A stretch of 64,000 nucleotides of DNA from Oleisolibacter albus. Lineage in GTDB: Bacteria; Pseudomonadota; Alphaproteobacteria; Azospirillales; Azospirillaceae. The notes under the pieces are model-generated. The model saw only the letters and a program-made list of their open reading frames with translations. It did not search any database and had not been told where the DNA came from. The stretch spans positions 1-64,000 of the forward strand of contig NZ_QGNJ01000014.1 in assembly GCF_003336875.1 (NCBI RefSeq), read 5' to 3'. The stretch's first letter is position 1. Each line of letters starts with the position of its first letter. Positions 1-8,848 of the stretch are shown here, in pieces. The translations under genes were made by a program, and so were the position numbers.

Positions 1-64
1 TCTCTCCGGCCTCAACCCGCGCCAACGCAGCCAACTTCTCCTCTAAACTACGTCGCTTGCCCAT
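1..64 (-). CDS. N-terminal fragment of a transposase-like protein (IS OrfA type)
   Basis: The frame starts at an ATG (complement of 62-64) preceded by a strong GAGGAGAGGG ribosome site and runs off the left edge. The visible residues begin MGKRRSLEEKLAALARVEAG, a basic helical start like the N-terminal helix-turn-helix of IS3/IS481-type first ORFs. The start codon lies about 40 bases inside a sequence that looks like an IS terminus (103-122), which supports a transposase. Only 21 residues are visible, so the family is inferred and not proven. Confidence 0.5.
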   Translation of the reverse strand, partial: MGKRRSLEEKLAALARVEAGE

Positions 65-102
65 CAGCCCTCTCCTCTCAAGAGAACTGTAGCTTTTCCA
101 GA

Positions 103-122
103 TGTCCCAGTTTAGGGGGGCA
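103..122. repeat. Putative terminal inverted repeat / right boundary of an insertion sequence
   Basis: Read on the minus strand, the sequence starts TGCCCCCCTAAACTGGGACA. It has the TG...CA type of end and C-rich composition typical of IS3-like elements, and it sits just upstream of the transposase-like start. The partner repeat and the target duplication lie outside the window, so the boundary is inferred. Confidence 0.45.
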
Positions 123-136
123 GTCCACACGGGGCA

Positions 137-391
137 ATGAGCGACAAAGCAATGGCTGGCCGCGACCCGGCCAGCACCGCCCTGGCGGCGTTGGTGGATC
201 TGGAGCTGGCGGCGGCGGCCCTGGTCCATACGCTGCGGGAGAACCTGCCGCAGGGCCTGCCACCGGCGGAGCGGGACCAGGCCCTGACCCTGGCCGGCGA
301 CCTGCGCGCGCTGCTGGAGCGGCTGTCAGCCGAGGCCGAGCGGCAGGTGAAACAGGTGCAGGCCGACCAGGGTCTCGCCCCGGATGATTGA
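137..391 (+). CDS. Small hypothetical alpha-helical protein
   Basis: An 84-residue acidic, Ala/Leu/Glu-rich protein with no signal peptide or membrane segment. It is probably a small helical bundle (heptad-like Leu/Ala spacing from about residue 15 to 75). It begins only 15 bases after the putative IS end and has no good ribosome site, so the annotated start may be a truncation product of an older, longer gene whose 5' part was displaced by the insertion. It precedes two small membrane-protein genes on the same strand. I do not recognise the family. Confidence 0.5.
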   Translation: MSDKAMAGRDPASTALAALVDLELAAAALVHTLRENLPQGLPPAERDQALTLAGDLRALLERLSAEAERQVKQVQADQGLAPDD

Positions 392-477
392 CGCCCGCGC
401 CGGCATCGGCGGTTGACGGCGCCTGCGGACATGCTATGTCCCCGCCCACGCGGTCGGTGGCGCAGGAGGCGGTGGAG

Positions 478-759
478 ATGGAGGGTTTGGCGGGCTGGCA
501 GTTGGCCCTGCTGGAGCATGGTCTGTTGACCCTGCTGGCCCTGTGGCCGGCGCAGCACCTGCTGCGGCGGGCCGGGTTGCCGCGGGGATGGGCGCTCACG
601 CTGATCCTGCCGGTGCTGGGCTGGGCGGTGTTCGCCACCGTTCTGGCGTTCCGGCCCTGGCCGACCCTGCCGCCGAAACCGGAAAAGCTGCACCCGCGCG
701 AGCGCCTGCGCCGTGAACGCGAAGCGGCCGCCCGCGCCGCCGCCAGCCAGGGGGAGTAA
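478..759 (+). CDS. Small membrane protein, unknown function
   Basis: I place the start at the ATG at 478 because AGGAGG lies 8 bases upstream; a longer frame opens earlier (388) without a ribosome site. The 93-residue product has two likely hydrophobic helices (about residues 8-25 and 38-58) and a strongly basic, charged tail (residues 68-90, many Arg and Glu) likely to lie in the cytoplasm. It is followed after 5 bases by another small membrane protein, suggesting one transcript. No family recognised. Confidence 0.6.
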   Translation: MEGLAGWQLALLEHGLLTLLALWPAQHLLRRAGLPRGWALTLILPVLGWAVFATVLAFRPWPTLPPKPEKLHPRERLRREREAAARAAASQGE

Positions 760-764
760 GGACC

Positions 765-1004
765 ATGCCGCGCTATAGCGATCTGCTGGAGCTGCTGGGC
801 TTCCTGCCGGGCTGGCTGGGCACGCTGGTGGCCGTGCTGGCCATTACCTGGACGGCCTGCATGGCGGGGCTGGTCCTGGGCAAGACCGGGCGCAATCCGC
901 TCTGGGCCCTCCTGGTGTTCCTGTTCTTCCCCCTGCTGACGCTGGGGCTGTGGCTGCTGGCCCTGGGGCGCTGGCCGCGGCAGGATCAGGTTTCCCGGCC
1001 GTGA
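765..1004 (+). CDS. Small two-helix membrane protein
   Basis: A 79-residue protein with two clear hydrophobic segments (about residues 17-40 and 46-68) separated by the short basic turn GKTGRNP. It resembles PLDc_N/DUF-type small inner-membrane proteins only in general layout. The ribosome site GGGGGAG lies just upstream. Its TGA stop overlaps the GTG start of the phosphodiesterase gene (GTGA), implying translational coupling with that gene. Function unknown. Confidence 0.65.
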   Translation: MPRYSDLLELLGFLPGWLGTLVAVLAITWTACMAGLVLGKTGRNPLWALLVFLFFPLLTLGLWLLALGRWPRQDQVSRP

Positions 1005-1759
1005 GCGGCCGGCATCCCTATCTGGATGTGGTCGGACCGATCGCCTTGGCCCATCGGGGCGGCGGGCTGGAGGCCCCGGAGAACACGCTGGCCAGCTTCG
1101 CGCATGCGGTATCGCTGGGCTACCGCTATATCGAAACCGATCTCCAGGCCACCCGGGACGGGGTGTTGCTGGTTTTCCATGACGACACGCTGCCGCGGCT
1201 GACCGGCTGGCCGGGACGGCCCGGCGACTATGACTGGGCCGAGCTGCGGGCCGCCCGCATCCAGGGCGAGCCGATCCCCCGCTTCGAGGCGGTACTGGCA
1301 AGTTGGCCGGATCTCCGCTTCAACCTGGACCCCAAGACCGATGCGGCGGCGGAGGCCCTGGCGGACGCGCTGCCGCGTCTGGCGCTGTTCGACCGGATCT
1401 GCATCGGCTCTTTTTCCGACGCGCGGTTGCGGCGGCTGCGCCGCCGGTTCGGTGACCGGCTCTGCACCTCGGCCGGCCCGGGCGAGGTTCTGCGCAACCG
1501 CCTGACCGGTCTGGGACTGCCGCTGGCCGGCGGCATCGCCGCCCGCTGCTTCCAAGTGCCGCACCGCCACCGCGGCATTCCCGTGGTGGTGCCGTCCTTC
1601 CTGCGGGCGGCCCATGACCGCGGCCGCCCGGTCCATGTCTGGACCGTGGATGACGAGGCGGAGATGGCGGAATTGCTGGATCTTGGCGTGGATGGGCTGA
1701 TCACCGACCGACCCAGCGTGCTGGCCGCGCTGATGCGCCGCCGTGGCCGCTGGCCCTGA
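1001..1759 (+). CDS. Glycerophosphodiester phosphodiesterase (GDPD family)
   Basis: Hydrolyses glycerophosphodiesters to glycerol-3-phosphate and an alcohol; the bacterial cytosolic form (UgpQ type) has about 250 residues, matching this 252-residue product. The motif ALAHRGGGLEAPENT near residue 15, then ETDLQATRDG and FHDDTLPRLTG, supply the HRG, E-x-D and HD metal/catalytic residues of the TIM-barrel family; NLDPK and the late VWTVDD block are also typical. No signal peptide, so cytoplasmic. The GTG start at 1001 overlaps the preceding stop codon; longer frames start inside that gene. It may supply glycerol phosphate for lipid turnover. Confidence 0.93.
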   Translation: MSGRHPYLDVVGPIALAHRGGGLEAPENTLASFAHAVSLGYRYIETDLQATRDGVLLVFHDDTLPRLTGWPGRPGDYDWAELRAARIQGEPIPRFEAVLASWPDLRFNLDPKTDAAAEALADALPRLALFDRICIGSFSDARLRRLRRRFGDRLCTSAGPGEVLRNRLTGLGLPLAGGIAARCFQVPHRHRGIPVVVPSFLRAAHDRGRPVHVWTVDDEAEMAELLDLGVDGLITDRPSVLAALMRRRGRWP

Positions 1760-1786
1760 CACCGCCGGGGATCGCCACTCCGACCC

Positions 1787-2056
1787 TCAGCGCGAAGGAT
1801 CGTCGTCCGGCCGGTGATGCAGGAACCCGCGATGCACCGAGGCATCATGCCCGCTGCGGTTGCTGAAGAAGACCAGCGCCATCAGGCCGCCGCCAACGGT
1901 CAGGGTGCCCAGGCCACCAAGGGCTAAGGCAATGTAACCATTGACAGAAATGTTCTGCGGCATGTCGCCGGATGTCCAGGAAATGACGGCAAACGTCACG
2001 GCCATGGCCAGGAGAGCCAGCAGGATGGCGATGATAAGCAGGGCGCCGCGGCTCAT
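1787..2056 (-). CDS. Small inner-membrane protein, unknown function
   Basis: An 89-residue protein with two hydrophobic helices (about residues 5-27 and 40-65) joined by a polar loop containing [10 protein letters not shown], and a His/Arg/Asp-rich tail. It is divergently transcribed from argG with about 150 bases between the two starts, so both may share a control region. No recognised enzymatic motif. Confidence 0.7.
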   Translation of the reverse strand: MSRGALLIIAILLALLAMAVTFAVISWTSGDMPQNISVNGYIALALGGLGTLTVGGGLMALVFFSNRSGHDASVHRGFLHHRPDDDPSR

Positions 2057-2141
2057 TGCGTCAGTCTCCGAACCATACAGGCTCCAACATTACCGGCCCC
2101 CGCGTCGTCACTCAATTCGTCGTTCCGTCGCAGGGGGGTGC

Positions 2142-2170
2142 TGGACAGCTTCTGTCGCGGGCGCTAACGT
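2142..2170 (+). promoter_or_regulatory. Candidate sigma-70 promoter of argG
   Basis: TGGACA (2142-2147) and TAACGT (2165-2170) are separated by 17 bases and would give a leader of about 30 bases before argG. Both boxes are near, but not equal to, the consensus. Confidence 0.45.
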
Positions 2171-2207
2171 CTGCGGCCCGGCTTTTAGAGCTACAGGAAC
2201 ATCCCTC

Positions 2208-3425
2208 ATGAGCAGCGGTGTGAAGAAAGTCGTCCTCGCCTATTCCGGCGGTCTCGACACCTCGGTCATTCTGAAATGGCTGCAGGAAACATACCGATGC
2301 GAGGTGGTGACCTTTACCGCCGACCTGGGCCAGGGCGAGGAACTGGAGCCGGCACGGGCCAAGGCACAGATGCTGGGCATCAAGCCGGAGAACATCTTCA
2401 TCGATGATCTGCGCGAGGAGTTCGTGCGGGACTTCGTCTTCCCGATGTTCCGTGCCAACACCCTCTATGAGGGCACCTATCTGCTGGGCACCTCCATCGC
2501 CCGGCCGCTGATCGCCAAGCGCCAGATCGAGATCGCCAATCAGGTGGGGGCCGATGCCGTGGCCCATGGCGCCACCGGCAAGGGCAACGACCAGGTCCGC
2601 TTCGAACTGGGCTACTACGCCCTGAAGCCCGATGTGCGCGTGATCGCGCCCTGGCGCGAATGGGACCTGAACAGCCGCACGGCCCTGCTGGACTTCGCCG
2701 AGCGCCACCAGATCCCCATCGCCAAGGACAAGCGCGGCGAGGCGCCCTACAGCACCGACGCCAACCTTCTGCACATCTCCTACGAGGGCAAGGCGCTGGA
2801 AGATCCGTGGGTCGAACCCGACGAGGACATGTTCACCCGGACCGTCGCCCCGGAGAAGGCGCCGGACACGCCGGAGTATGTGGAGATCGAGTTCGAGAAG
2901 GGCGACGCCGTTGCCGTCAACGGCAAGCGCCTGACCCCGGCCGCCCTGCTGACCGAGCTGAACACCATCGCCGGCCGCAACGGCGTCGGCCGTCTGGATC
3001 TGGTGGAGAACCGCTTCGTCGGCATGAAGAGCCGCGGTGTCTACGAGACTCCGGGCGGCACCCTGCTCAGCGTCGCTCATCGTGGCATCGAGAGCATCAC
3101 CCTGGACCGCGAGGCCATGCACCTCAAGGACGAGGTCATGCCCCGCTACGCCAAGCTGGTCTATAACGGCTTCTGGTTCAGCCCCGAGCGCGAGGCGCTG
3201 CAGGCCCTGATCGACAAGACCCAGGAGCGGGTCAACGGCATGGTGCGGCTGAAGCTGTTCAAGGGCAGCGTCCGCGTCGTCGGCCGCAAGAGCCCCAACA
3301 GCCTGTACCGGCTGGACTATGTCACTTTCGAGGCCGACAGCGTCTACAACCAGAAGGATGCCGAAGGCTTCATCAAGCTGAACGCCCTGCGGCTGCGCCT
3401 GGGCACCATTGCCAAGGGCAAGTAA
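2208..3425 (+). CDS. argG: Argininosuccinate synthase
   Basis: Condenses citrulline and aspartate with ATP to argininosuccinate, the penultimate step of arginine synthesis, in the cytoplasm. The start [20 protein letters not shown] contains the N-type ATP-pyrophosphatase P-loop [19 protein letters not shown] and the EGKALEDPW region are further family hallmarks. 405 residues is the usual length. I chose ATG 2208 because it has AGGA about 10 bases upstream and because the family begins shortly before KVVLAYSGG; the frame upstream is spurious. A 15-bp hairpin follows the stop, so it is probably monocistronic. Confidence 0.98.
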   Translation: MSSGVKKVVLAYSGGLDTSVILKWLQETYRCEVVTFTADLGQGEELEPARAKAQMLGIKPENIFIDDLREEFVRDFVFPMFRANTLYEGTYLLGTSIARPLIAKRQIEIANQVGADAVAHGATGKGNDQVRFELGYYALKPDVRVIAPWREWDLNSRTALLDFAERHQIPIAKDKRGEAPYSTDANLLHISYEGKALEDPWVEPDEDMFTRTVAPEKAPDTPEYVEIEFEKGDAVAVNGKRLTPAALLTELNTIAGRNGVGRLDLVENRFVGMKSRGVYETPGGTLLSVAHRGIESITLDREAMHLKDEVMPRYAKLVYNGFWFSPEREALQALIDKTQERVNGMVRLKLFKGSVRVVGRKSPNSLYRLDYVTFEADSVYNQKDAEGFIKLNALRLRLGTIAKGK

Positions 3426-3429
3426 TACC

Positions 3430-3463
3430 CATCTCCCTTGATCGTGACCGATCAAGGGAGATG
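3430..3463 (+). terminator. Hairpin downstream of argG
   Basis: A perfect 15-bp inverted repeat (CATCTCCCTTGATCG and its complement) around the tetraloop TGAC, starting 4 bases after the argG stop. No T-run follows, so it could stabilise the 3' end or act with the next hairpins rather than be a classical intrinsic terminator. Confidence 0.6.
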
Positions 3464-3600
3464 TCAGGTTCCCTCAGTCGCCGGGCGCTGCCTCCGGCAG
3501 CTTGGCTTACGCGCACATGGGTGCGCATGCCGGCGGTCGCCGCCTAAAGGTTAACCGTTAGGCGGGTTGGTATAAGACCTGCGCGGACGGCTGTGCGCCT
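3464..3600. other. Highly structured intergenic stretch
   Basis: No gene. Successive short perfect hairpins occur: GCTGCC/GGCAGC (about 3489-3503), GCGCAC/GTGCGC around ATGG (about 3511-3526), GGCGG/CCGCC (about 3532-3545) and CGCCTAA/TTAGGCG (about 3541-3564). The arrangement looks like a repetitive extragenic element or a structured RNA rather than random high-GC sequence. Confidence 0.4.
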
Positions 3601-3601
3601 G

Positions 3602-3633
3602 AACGGGCGGCGGGAGCGATCCCGCCGCCCGTT
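3602..3633. terminator. Bidirectional terminator hairpin
   Basis: A 14-bp stem (AACGGGCGGCGGGA with its complement, loop GCGA) flanked by short A and T runs, located between the convergent argG region and the NnrU-like gene. It can end transcription from both sides. Confidence 0.65.
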
Positions 3634-3655
3634 TGCTATCGGGGACCGGAGGTCT

Positions 3656-4357
3656 TCAGGTCGGAATGGCCGGGACGCCGAACAGCCAGGGGTGCAGGTG
3701 CAGCAGGGCGCCATACAGCACCACCGTGACTGCCAGCCGCCACAGCCCGAACTCGCCGATGGCCCGGCCCAGGCTCTGTCGCCCGTCGAGGATGGCGGCG
3801 AAGGGCAGGAAGCTGGTGGTCTGCTCGAACCGTTCCCAGTCGAGGCCGCCGCTGGCGCGTTTCTTCGCATCCAGCAGGTTTGCCCCCACCAGTCCCAGGG
3901 CTGCCAGCGTGGCGAAGAAGATCAGACCGGCCAGATCGCCATTGGGCACCAGATGCGCCAGCCCCCACAGGCCGGCGGCCCAGAGGAAGGGATGGCGGGT
4001 GATGCGGACCAGGCCCTGGGCCGGCTCGGCCGCGGTCAGCGCCTTCTCCTGCCCCGCCAGCGTCGGGTTGCGGCCCAACAGCCCGCCCACGGCCAGCAGC
4101 AGGGCCAGCGGCATCAGCACCAGCGGCACCCAGTTCTGCCAGGGCGACCAGGACCAGACCGGTACATAGGGGGCCGTCCGGTAGGCCAGGATCAGCCAGG
4201 CCAGGGCGGCGAAGGCCACCAGTGAATAGAGGCCGCGATACGGCCCCTCGCCCAGCCGGTCCACCAGCACCGGCCGGATGCGCGGCGCTGCCAGCCCGAA
4301 ATGGCTTGCCAGCAAAAAGGCGCCGGCCAGGGCCAGCCCCCAGATCGTGCCCACCAT
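3656..4357 (-). CDS. NnrU-family integral membrane protein
   Basis: A 233-residue, seven-helix-like membrane protein. The segment HFGLAAPRIRPVLVDRLGEG, the following GLYSLVAFAALAW, RITRHPFLWAAGLWGLAHL and WERFEQTTSFLPFAAILDGR are typical of the NnrU family, first named in nitric-oxide/nitrite reductase clusters and related to isoprenylcysteine methyltransferase-like membrane proteins. No denitrification gene lies nearby, so a role in nitrogen oxide metabolism is not supported here. I placed the start at ATG 4357 (MVGTIWGLALAG), because the upstream frame is basic and unlike the family and a purine-rich GAGAGACGGGAC lies just before. Confidence 0.88.
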   Translation of the reverse strand: MVGTIWGLALAGAFLLASHFGLAAPRIRPVLVDRLGEGPYRGLYSLVAFAALAWLILAYRTAPYVPVWSWSPWQNWVPLVLMPLALLLAVGGLLGRNPTLAGQEKALTAAEPAQGLVRITRHPFLWAAGLWGLAHLVPNGDLAGLIFFATLAALGLVGANLLDAKKRASGGLDWERFEQTTSFLPFAAILDGRQSLGRAIGEFGLWRLAVTVVLYGALLHLHPWLFGVPAIPT

Positions 4358-4549
4358 GTCCCGTCTCTCTCTCTCGCTTGCCCGATCCCGGATGCATCCT
4401 GCCGCAAAGGCGCGACACGGGACAGATCCTCTCGGGACCGGAACGGCCGGTCCGCGCCCTCTCCCGTGATCTTCCACCCGTCAACCTGTCAAGAAAGGGC
4501 GCTACTCTGCCGCGCCGACCACGCGCCTGTTCGTCCGGAGACCGTCTGC

Positions 4550-5896
4550 ATGCCCTGGCTGACCCCGCCGCGTCCGGCCCTGCTGGCCGTGTTCCTGCTG
4601 TTGCTCCCCCTGCCCGCCGTCGCCGTGGATGCGCCGCTGCCGGCAGTGCTGGAGGGACACGCGGTGCTGCCGGCCATGACGCGGATCGATCCGCCGGCCG
4701 ATGCGCCGAATCTGGTTCGCAGCAGCGGCAAATTCACCGGCCCCGGCAACAGGCGGGCCGGGGTGGAGGCGGCGCCGGGCAGCCAAGGAGGCACCCTGCC
4801 CGTGCCCGGCCAGCCGCTACAGGGCATCTCCAGCCTGCGGCGGGGACCGGACGGCAGCCTGTGGGGACTCTCCGACAATGGCTTCGGCGCCAAGGCCAAT
4901 TCGGCCGATGCCCTGCTGCCGATCCACCGGCTGCGGCTGAACTGGCAGACCGGTGCCGTCGAACGGCTGCAGACCCTGTGGCTTTCCGATCCCGACCGGC
5001 GTTTCCCTTGGCCGGTCACGCTGGAAGGCAGCGAGACGCGCTATCTCACCGGGGCCGATCTCGATCCGGAAAGTCTGGTCGTGACAGCCGATGGCTTCTG
5101 GGTCGGCGACGAGTTCGGCCCCTGGCTGTTGCGCTTCGACCGGCAGGGTCGCCTCCAGGCCCTGTACGAGACCGAGGTGGACGGACGTGTCGTCCGCTCC
5201 CCGGATCATCCGCAGGTGCGGTTGCCGGCAACGCCGGATCAGCCCGCGATGTTCGAGGTGGGGCGCTCCCGCGGGTTCGAGGGGCTGACGGCCAGCGCCG
5301 ATGGCACCCGGCTCTATGCCCTGCTGGAAGGGCCGGTGTGGAACGAAGGCCAGCCGGAGCGCTGGGCCGATGGCAAGCTGCGCCTGCGCTGGCTGGAGTT
5401 CGATCCCGCCGCCGGGCGCTGGACCGGTCAGGACCGGGTCTATCCGCTGGAGGCCGAGGGCAATGCCATCGGCGAGGCGACACTGCTGCCGGACGGGCGC
5501 CTGCTGGTGCTGGAACGCGACGAGGGCGAAGGCGATGCCGCCCGCGCCTGTGTCCATGGCCAGCCGGCCACCGGCTGCTTCCGCCGCCCGGCCCGGTTCA
5601 AGCGGCTCTATCTGCTGCGGATGGAGGGGGGTGACGGCAGCACCCTGATCAAGCAGGGTCATGTGGATCTGCTGGCCATTCCGGACCCGGAGCGGCGGGC
5701 GCGGCAGGGCGGGGCCGGGGACCGCTTCCGCTTTCCCTTCGCCACCATCGAAAGCGTGGTTTTCCTGGGGGATGGGCGGGTGGTCGTCGCCAACGACAAC
5801 AACCTGCCCTTTTCCGCCGGACGGGCGCCGGACCGGCCCGATGATACGGAGTTCATCCTGCTGCGCATCCCGGCACTGACGGCACCCGTCGAGTGA
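4550..5896 (+). CDS. Exported esterase-like activity of phytase family protein
   Basis: A 448-residue protein with a clear Sec signal (MPWLTPPRPALLAVFLLLLP, cleavage probably after VAVDA). After about residue 85 it shows the repeated beta-strand pattern of the esterase-like-phytase family (GISSLRRGPDGSLWGLSDNG, DPESLVVTADGFWVGDEFGP, GFEGLTASADGTRLYALLEG), ending in SVVFLGDGRVVVANDNNLPFSAGR. Family members are assigned from a Rhizobium/soil phytase fragment with esterase activity; the true substrate is uncertain. Two Cys in ACVHGQPATGCF may form a disulphide. The start at 4550 has GGAG 9 bases upstream. It is transcribed divergently from the NnrU-like gene. Confidence 0.88.
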   Translation: MPWLTPPRPALLAVFLLLLPLPAVAVDAPLPAVLEGHAVLPAMTRIDPPADAPNLVRSSGKFTGPGNRRAGVEAAPGSQGGTLPVPGQPLQGISSLRRGPDGSLWGLSDNGFGAKANSADALLPIHRLRLNWQTGAVERLQTLWLSDPDRRFPWPVTLEGSETRYLTGADLDPESLVVTADGFWVGDEFGPWLLRFDRQGRLQALYETEVDGRVVRSPDHPQVRLPATPDQPAMFEVGRSRGFEGLTASADGTRLYALLEGPVWNEGQPERWADGKLRLRWLEFDPAAGRWTGQDRVYPLEAEGNAIGEATLLPDGRLLVLERDEGEGDAARACVHGQPATGCFRRPARFKRLYLLRMEGGDGSTLIKQGHVDLLAIPDPERRARQGGAGDRFRFPFATIESVVFLGDGRVVVANDNNLPFSAGRAPDRPDDTEFILLRIPALTAPVE

Positions 5897-5944
5897 TCCG
5901 CCCGCCCGGCCGGACCCGATGGGGCAAACCCACCGGGACCTGTC

Positions 5945-6580
5945 TCAGTGCATCCAGCCGGGGAACAGGTTGCGCAGGCCGGTGGCGATGATCTCCACCG
6001 CGATGGCAGCCAGCAGCAGACCGAACAGCCGGTTCATGATGTTCAGCCCGGTTTGGCCCAGCTTGCGGCCGATGGGAACGGCCAGCCGCAGCGCCAGATA
6101 GATGCCGAAGCAGACCAGGGCCACGCTGCCGACGACGATGGCGGCATGTTCCCAGCCGCTCCCGCGCTGCATCTCGATGATGACGGCGGAGATGGAGCCG
6201 GGGCCGGCCAGCAGCGGCATGCCCAGGGGCACCACGCCGATGGCGGTGCGCTGCTCGGCCTCGGCGGCCTCGGCCGGGGTCTGCTTCACCGGCGACACGG
6301 TGGCGTTCAGCAGCGACAGGGCGATCAGCAGCAGCACGATGCCGCCGCCGACGCGGAAGCTGTTGAGGCTGGTGCCGACCACGGCCAGCACGGCGTCACC
6401 CAGGAAGGCCGAGCCGATCAGCACGCTGGCCACTGTCAGCGCCGCGGAGCGGGCGATGCCCGCCCGCTCCCGGTCCGACCGCCCCTCCGTCAGCCCGAGG
6501 AAGATCGGGATGGCGGCAAAAGGCGTCAGGATGGCGAACAGCGAAATCAGGAAGCGGGAATATTCGGGCCAGGGTTCCAT
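5945..6580 (-). CDS. MarC-family integral membrane protein
   Basis: A 211-residue protein with six predicted membrane helices; the motifs FAILTPFAAIPIFLGLTEG, GGGIVLLLIALSLL and PLGMPLLAGPGSISAVI define the MarC/YchE family. Despite the name, members are not established as multiple-antibiotic resistance determinants and their substrate is unknown. Its start lies 1 base after the lysS stop codon, so it is almost certainly co-transcribed and translationally coupled with the tRNA synthetase gene. Confidence 0.92.
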   Translation of the reverse strand: MEPWPEYSRFLISLFAILTPFAAIPIFLGLTEGRSDRERAGIARSAALTVASVLIGSAFLGDAVLAVVGTSLNSFRVGGGIVLLLIALSLLNATVSPVKQTPAEAAEAEQRTAIGVVPLGMPLLAGPGSISAVIIEMQRGSGWEHAAIVVGSVALVCFGIYLALRLAVPIGRKLGQTGLNIMNRLFGLLLAAIAVEIIATGLRNLFPGWMH

Positions 6581-6581
6581 C

Positions 6582-8186
6582 TCAACCCAACCCGCTTTCG
6601 CCTGTGCCCCCCGACAGGGCGGTGTCGATCAGGGCGATCGTCTCCCGCACGCCATAGAGCGCGATGAAGCTGCCCATACGCGGGCCGGTGGTCTGACCCA
6701 GCAGCGTCTCGTACAGGGCGCCGAACCAGGCCCGCAGCTCGGTGAAGCCGTGGCGCTTGCCGACCTCGTAGACCTCGTTCTGGATGGCCTCGGCGGTGGC
6801 GTCGGCCGGCAGGGCGGCCAGCACGGACTTCAGTTCGGTCAGCGCCGCCCGCTCCTGCTCCGTGGGGGCCCGGAACTGCTTGGTCGGCTTCACGAAGTCC
6901 TGGTAGTAGGTGACGGCATAGCCCACCAGCCGGTTGAGGAAGGGGGTGCCCTCCGGCGTGGCGCCCGGCGCATAGCGGCGGATGAAGCCCCACATCACCT
7001 CGGAATTCTCGGCATTGGCGGCGCCGGCCAGATTGAGCAGCAGGCCGAAGGTCAGCCCGGCCGTGCCCTTGACCTCGGCGGGGACGCTGCCGTTGTGGAT
7101 ATGGAAGACCGGGTTCTCCAGACGCTGGGCCGGCTCCTGCCCCTCGAACTTGTCGACGAAGGTCAGGTAATCGTCCACGGCGCGGGGGATGACGTCGAAA
7201 TAGAGCTTCTTGGCCGCGCGCGGCTTGTTGAACATGTAGAGGGCCAAGCTCTGCTCCGGGGCATAGCGCAGCCATTCCTCCATGGTCAGGCCGTTGCCCT
7301 TGGACTTCGAGATCTTCTGGCCCTTCTCGTCCAGGAACAGCTCGTAATTGAAGCCCTCCGGCGGCTGCCCGCCGAGGATGCGCACGATCTTGCCGGCCAG
7401 TTCCACCGACGGGATCAGGTCCTTGCCGGCCATTTCATAGTCCACGCCCAGCGCGAACCAGCGCATGGCCCAGTCGGGCTTCCACTGCAGTTTCACATGT
7501 CCGCCGGTGACCGGAGTCTCGACCGTCTTGCCGTCCTCGTCCTCGAAGACGATGGTGCCGGCATCGAGGTTGCGCTCCAGGATCGGCACCTGCAGCACCT
7601 TGCCGGTGCTGGGGCTGATGGGCAGGAACGGCGAATAGGTGGCCTGCCGCTCCTCGCCCAGGGTGGGCAGCATCACCGCCATGACCTCGTCATAGTGGCG
7701 CAGCACGGCCAGCAGCGCCTGATCGAAGCGGCCGGAGCTGTACCAGTCTGTGGCCGACTGGAACTCGTACTGGAAGCCGAACCGGTCCAGGAAGTCCCGG
7801 AGCATGGCGTTGTTGTGGTGGCCGAAGCTCTCGAACTTGCCGAAGGGATCGGGCACCTTGGTCAGCGGCTTGCCCAGATGCTGGGCCAGCATCTCGCGGT
7901 TCGGCACATTGTCCGGCACCTTGCGCAGGCCGTCCATGTCGTCGGAGAAGGCGAACAGCCGGGTGGGGATGTCCGGGCACATGCGCTCGAACGCCCGGCG
8001 CACCATGGTGGTGCGCGCCACTTCGCCGAAGGTGCCGATATGCGGCAGGCCCGAGGGGCCGTAGCCCGTCTCGAACAGCACATAGCCCTTGGCCGGTTTG
8101 TTCTGGGCATAGCGGGCCGCCAGCTTGCGGGCCTCCTCGAACGGCCACGCCTTCCCTTCCAACGCCAGCTCGCGCTCGCCTGCCAT
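6582..8186 (-). CDS. lysS: Lysyl-tRNA synthetase, class I
   Basis: Charges tRNA-Lys with lysine. This is the class I (archaeal/alphaproteobacterial) enzyme and not the common class II form: the HIGH-type motif is [14 protein letters not shown] near residue 48, and the KMSKS-type motif is KISKSKGNG near residue 300. 534 residues from ATG 8186, which has GGTGG just upstream; a GTG four codons earlier is a weaker alternative. The C-terminal part is the helical anticodon-binding cage. It leads a two-gene unit with the MarC-family gene. Confidence 0.96.
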   Translation of the reverse strand: MAGERELALEGKAWPFEEARKLAARYAQNKPAKGYVLFETGYGPSGLPHIGTFGEVARTTMVRRAFERMCPDIPTRLFAFSDDMDGLRKVPDNVPNREMLAQHLGKPLTKVPDPFGKFESFGHHNNAMLRDFLDRFGFQYEFQSATDWYSSGRFDQALLAVLRHYDEVMAVMLPTLGEERQATYSPFLPISPSTGKVLQVPILERNLDAGTIVFEDEDGKTVETPVTGGHVKLQWKPDWAMRWFALGVDYEMAGKDLIPSVELAGKIVRILGGQPPEGFNYELFLDEKGQKISKSKGNGLTMEEWLRYAPEQSLALYMFNKPRAAKKLYFDVIPRAVDDYLTFVDKFEGQEPAQRLENPVFHIHNGSVPAEVKGTAGLTFGLLLNLAGAANAENSEVMWGFIRRYAPGATPEGTPFLNRLVGYAVTYYQDFVKPTKQFRAPTEQERAALTELKSVLAALPADATAEAIQNEVYEVGKRHGFTELRAWFGALYETLLGQTTGPRMGSFIALYGVRETIALIDTALSGGTGESGLG

Positions 8187-8222
8187 CAGATCCACCACCG
8201 AATAAAGTAGAAAAGGGCGGCA

Positions 8223-8251
8223 AGCCTAGGGCCTGCCCGCAGGGCGGTCAA
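8223..8251 (-). promoter_or_regulatory. Candidate sigma-70 promoter of lysS
   Basis: On the minus strand TTGACC and TAGGCT are separated by exactly 17 bases, giving a leader of about 30 bases before the lysS ATG. A GCCCTGC/GCAGGGC-type partial palindrome lies in the spacer. Confidence 0.6.
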
Positions 8252-8383
8252 CCGGCGGGACATGCAGGGCAGCACGGCCCCGGACGAGCGGTCGCAGACA
8301 CGCGGAAAGGGTGGTGCCGGGCCGGGGCCGACAGGGCCTTGTTCCGGACGGGGACGGGACGAAGCGCCCGTTCCCCCCGGAGA

Positions 8384-8713
8384 TCAGCGATCCTCCGCCA
8401 TGCGTGCCAGCGGCAGGGAGGAGGAGGTGTAGCCATGCCGGTCCAGCAGCGCGGCATAGGCCCGCTCATCCACCGACCCGTCCGGCCGGAAACAGGACTG
8501 GGCCTCGCCATGGAAGTCCAGGGCGGCATCCAGCCCCTGCCGGGCCTGGGCGAAGCAGGCCATGGTGTCCAGCAGATGGCCTTCGATGCTGCGCATATGC
8601 GAACCGAGATCGCCCATGCTGCTGGAGAAGGCGCTCATATCCTGCTGGATCTGACCGGCCAGAGTGTTGATGCGCCGGCTCAGGAACGCGGAATAGGGAA
8701 TGATGGTCGCCAT
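8384..8713 (-). CDS. Hypothetical helical protein
   Basis: A 109-residue cytoplasmic protein with ATG preceded by AGGAG at 6-base spacing. Residues 12-65 are likely an amphipathic coiled helix (RRINTLAGQIQQDMSAFSSS and following). The single Cys residues in MACFAQ and QSCFRP are the only notable side chains. It stands alone between lysS and the smr gene. Not recognised; could be a small structural or phasin-like helical protein, but this is a guess from composition only. Confidence 0.6.
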   Translation of the reverse strand: MATIIPYSAFLSRRINTLAGQIQQDMSAFSSSMGDLGSHMRSIEGHLLDTMACFAQARQGLDAALDFHGEAQSCFRPDGSVDERAYAALLDRHGYTSSSLPLARMAEDR

Positions 8714-8848
8714 GGGCGCTCCTGTCGGGCTGGTCTGCGGAACAACGTTCCATTCAGAAAAGCCCAGTCAAAGCACGGCGTCGTCTGACCAAAGGGATGT
8801 CTAATCTTCCGTATCGGCTTCCGACACCTCCAGATGAGAAAAGGCGGA

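Noticed and set aside
2112-3455. Long open frame on the minus strand opposite argG
   Set aside because: It mirrors argG with low-complexity composition and has no family resemblance; it arises from GC-rich third positions.
6102-8210. Plus-strand open frame (about 700 codons) opposite lysS
   Set aside because: Antisense to class I LysRS; repetitive composition and no start signal.
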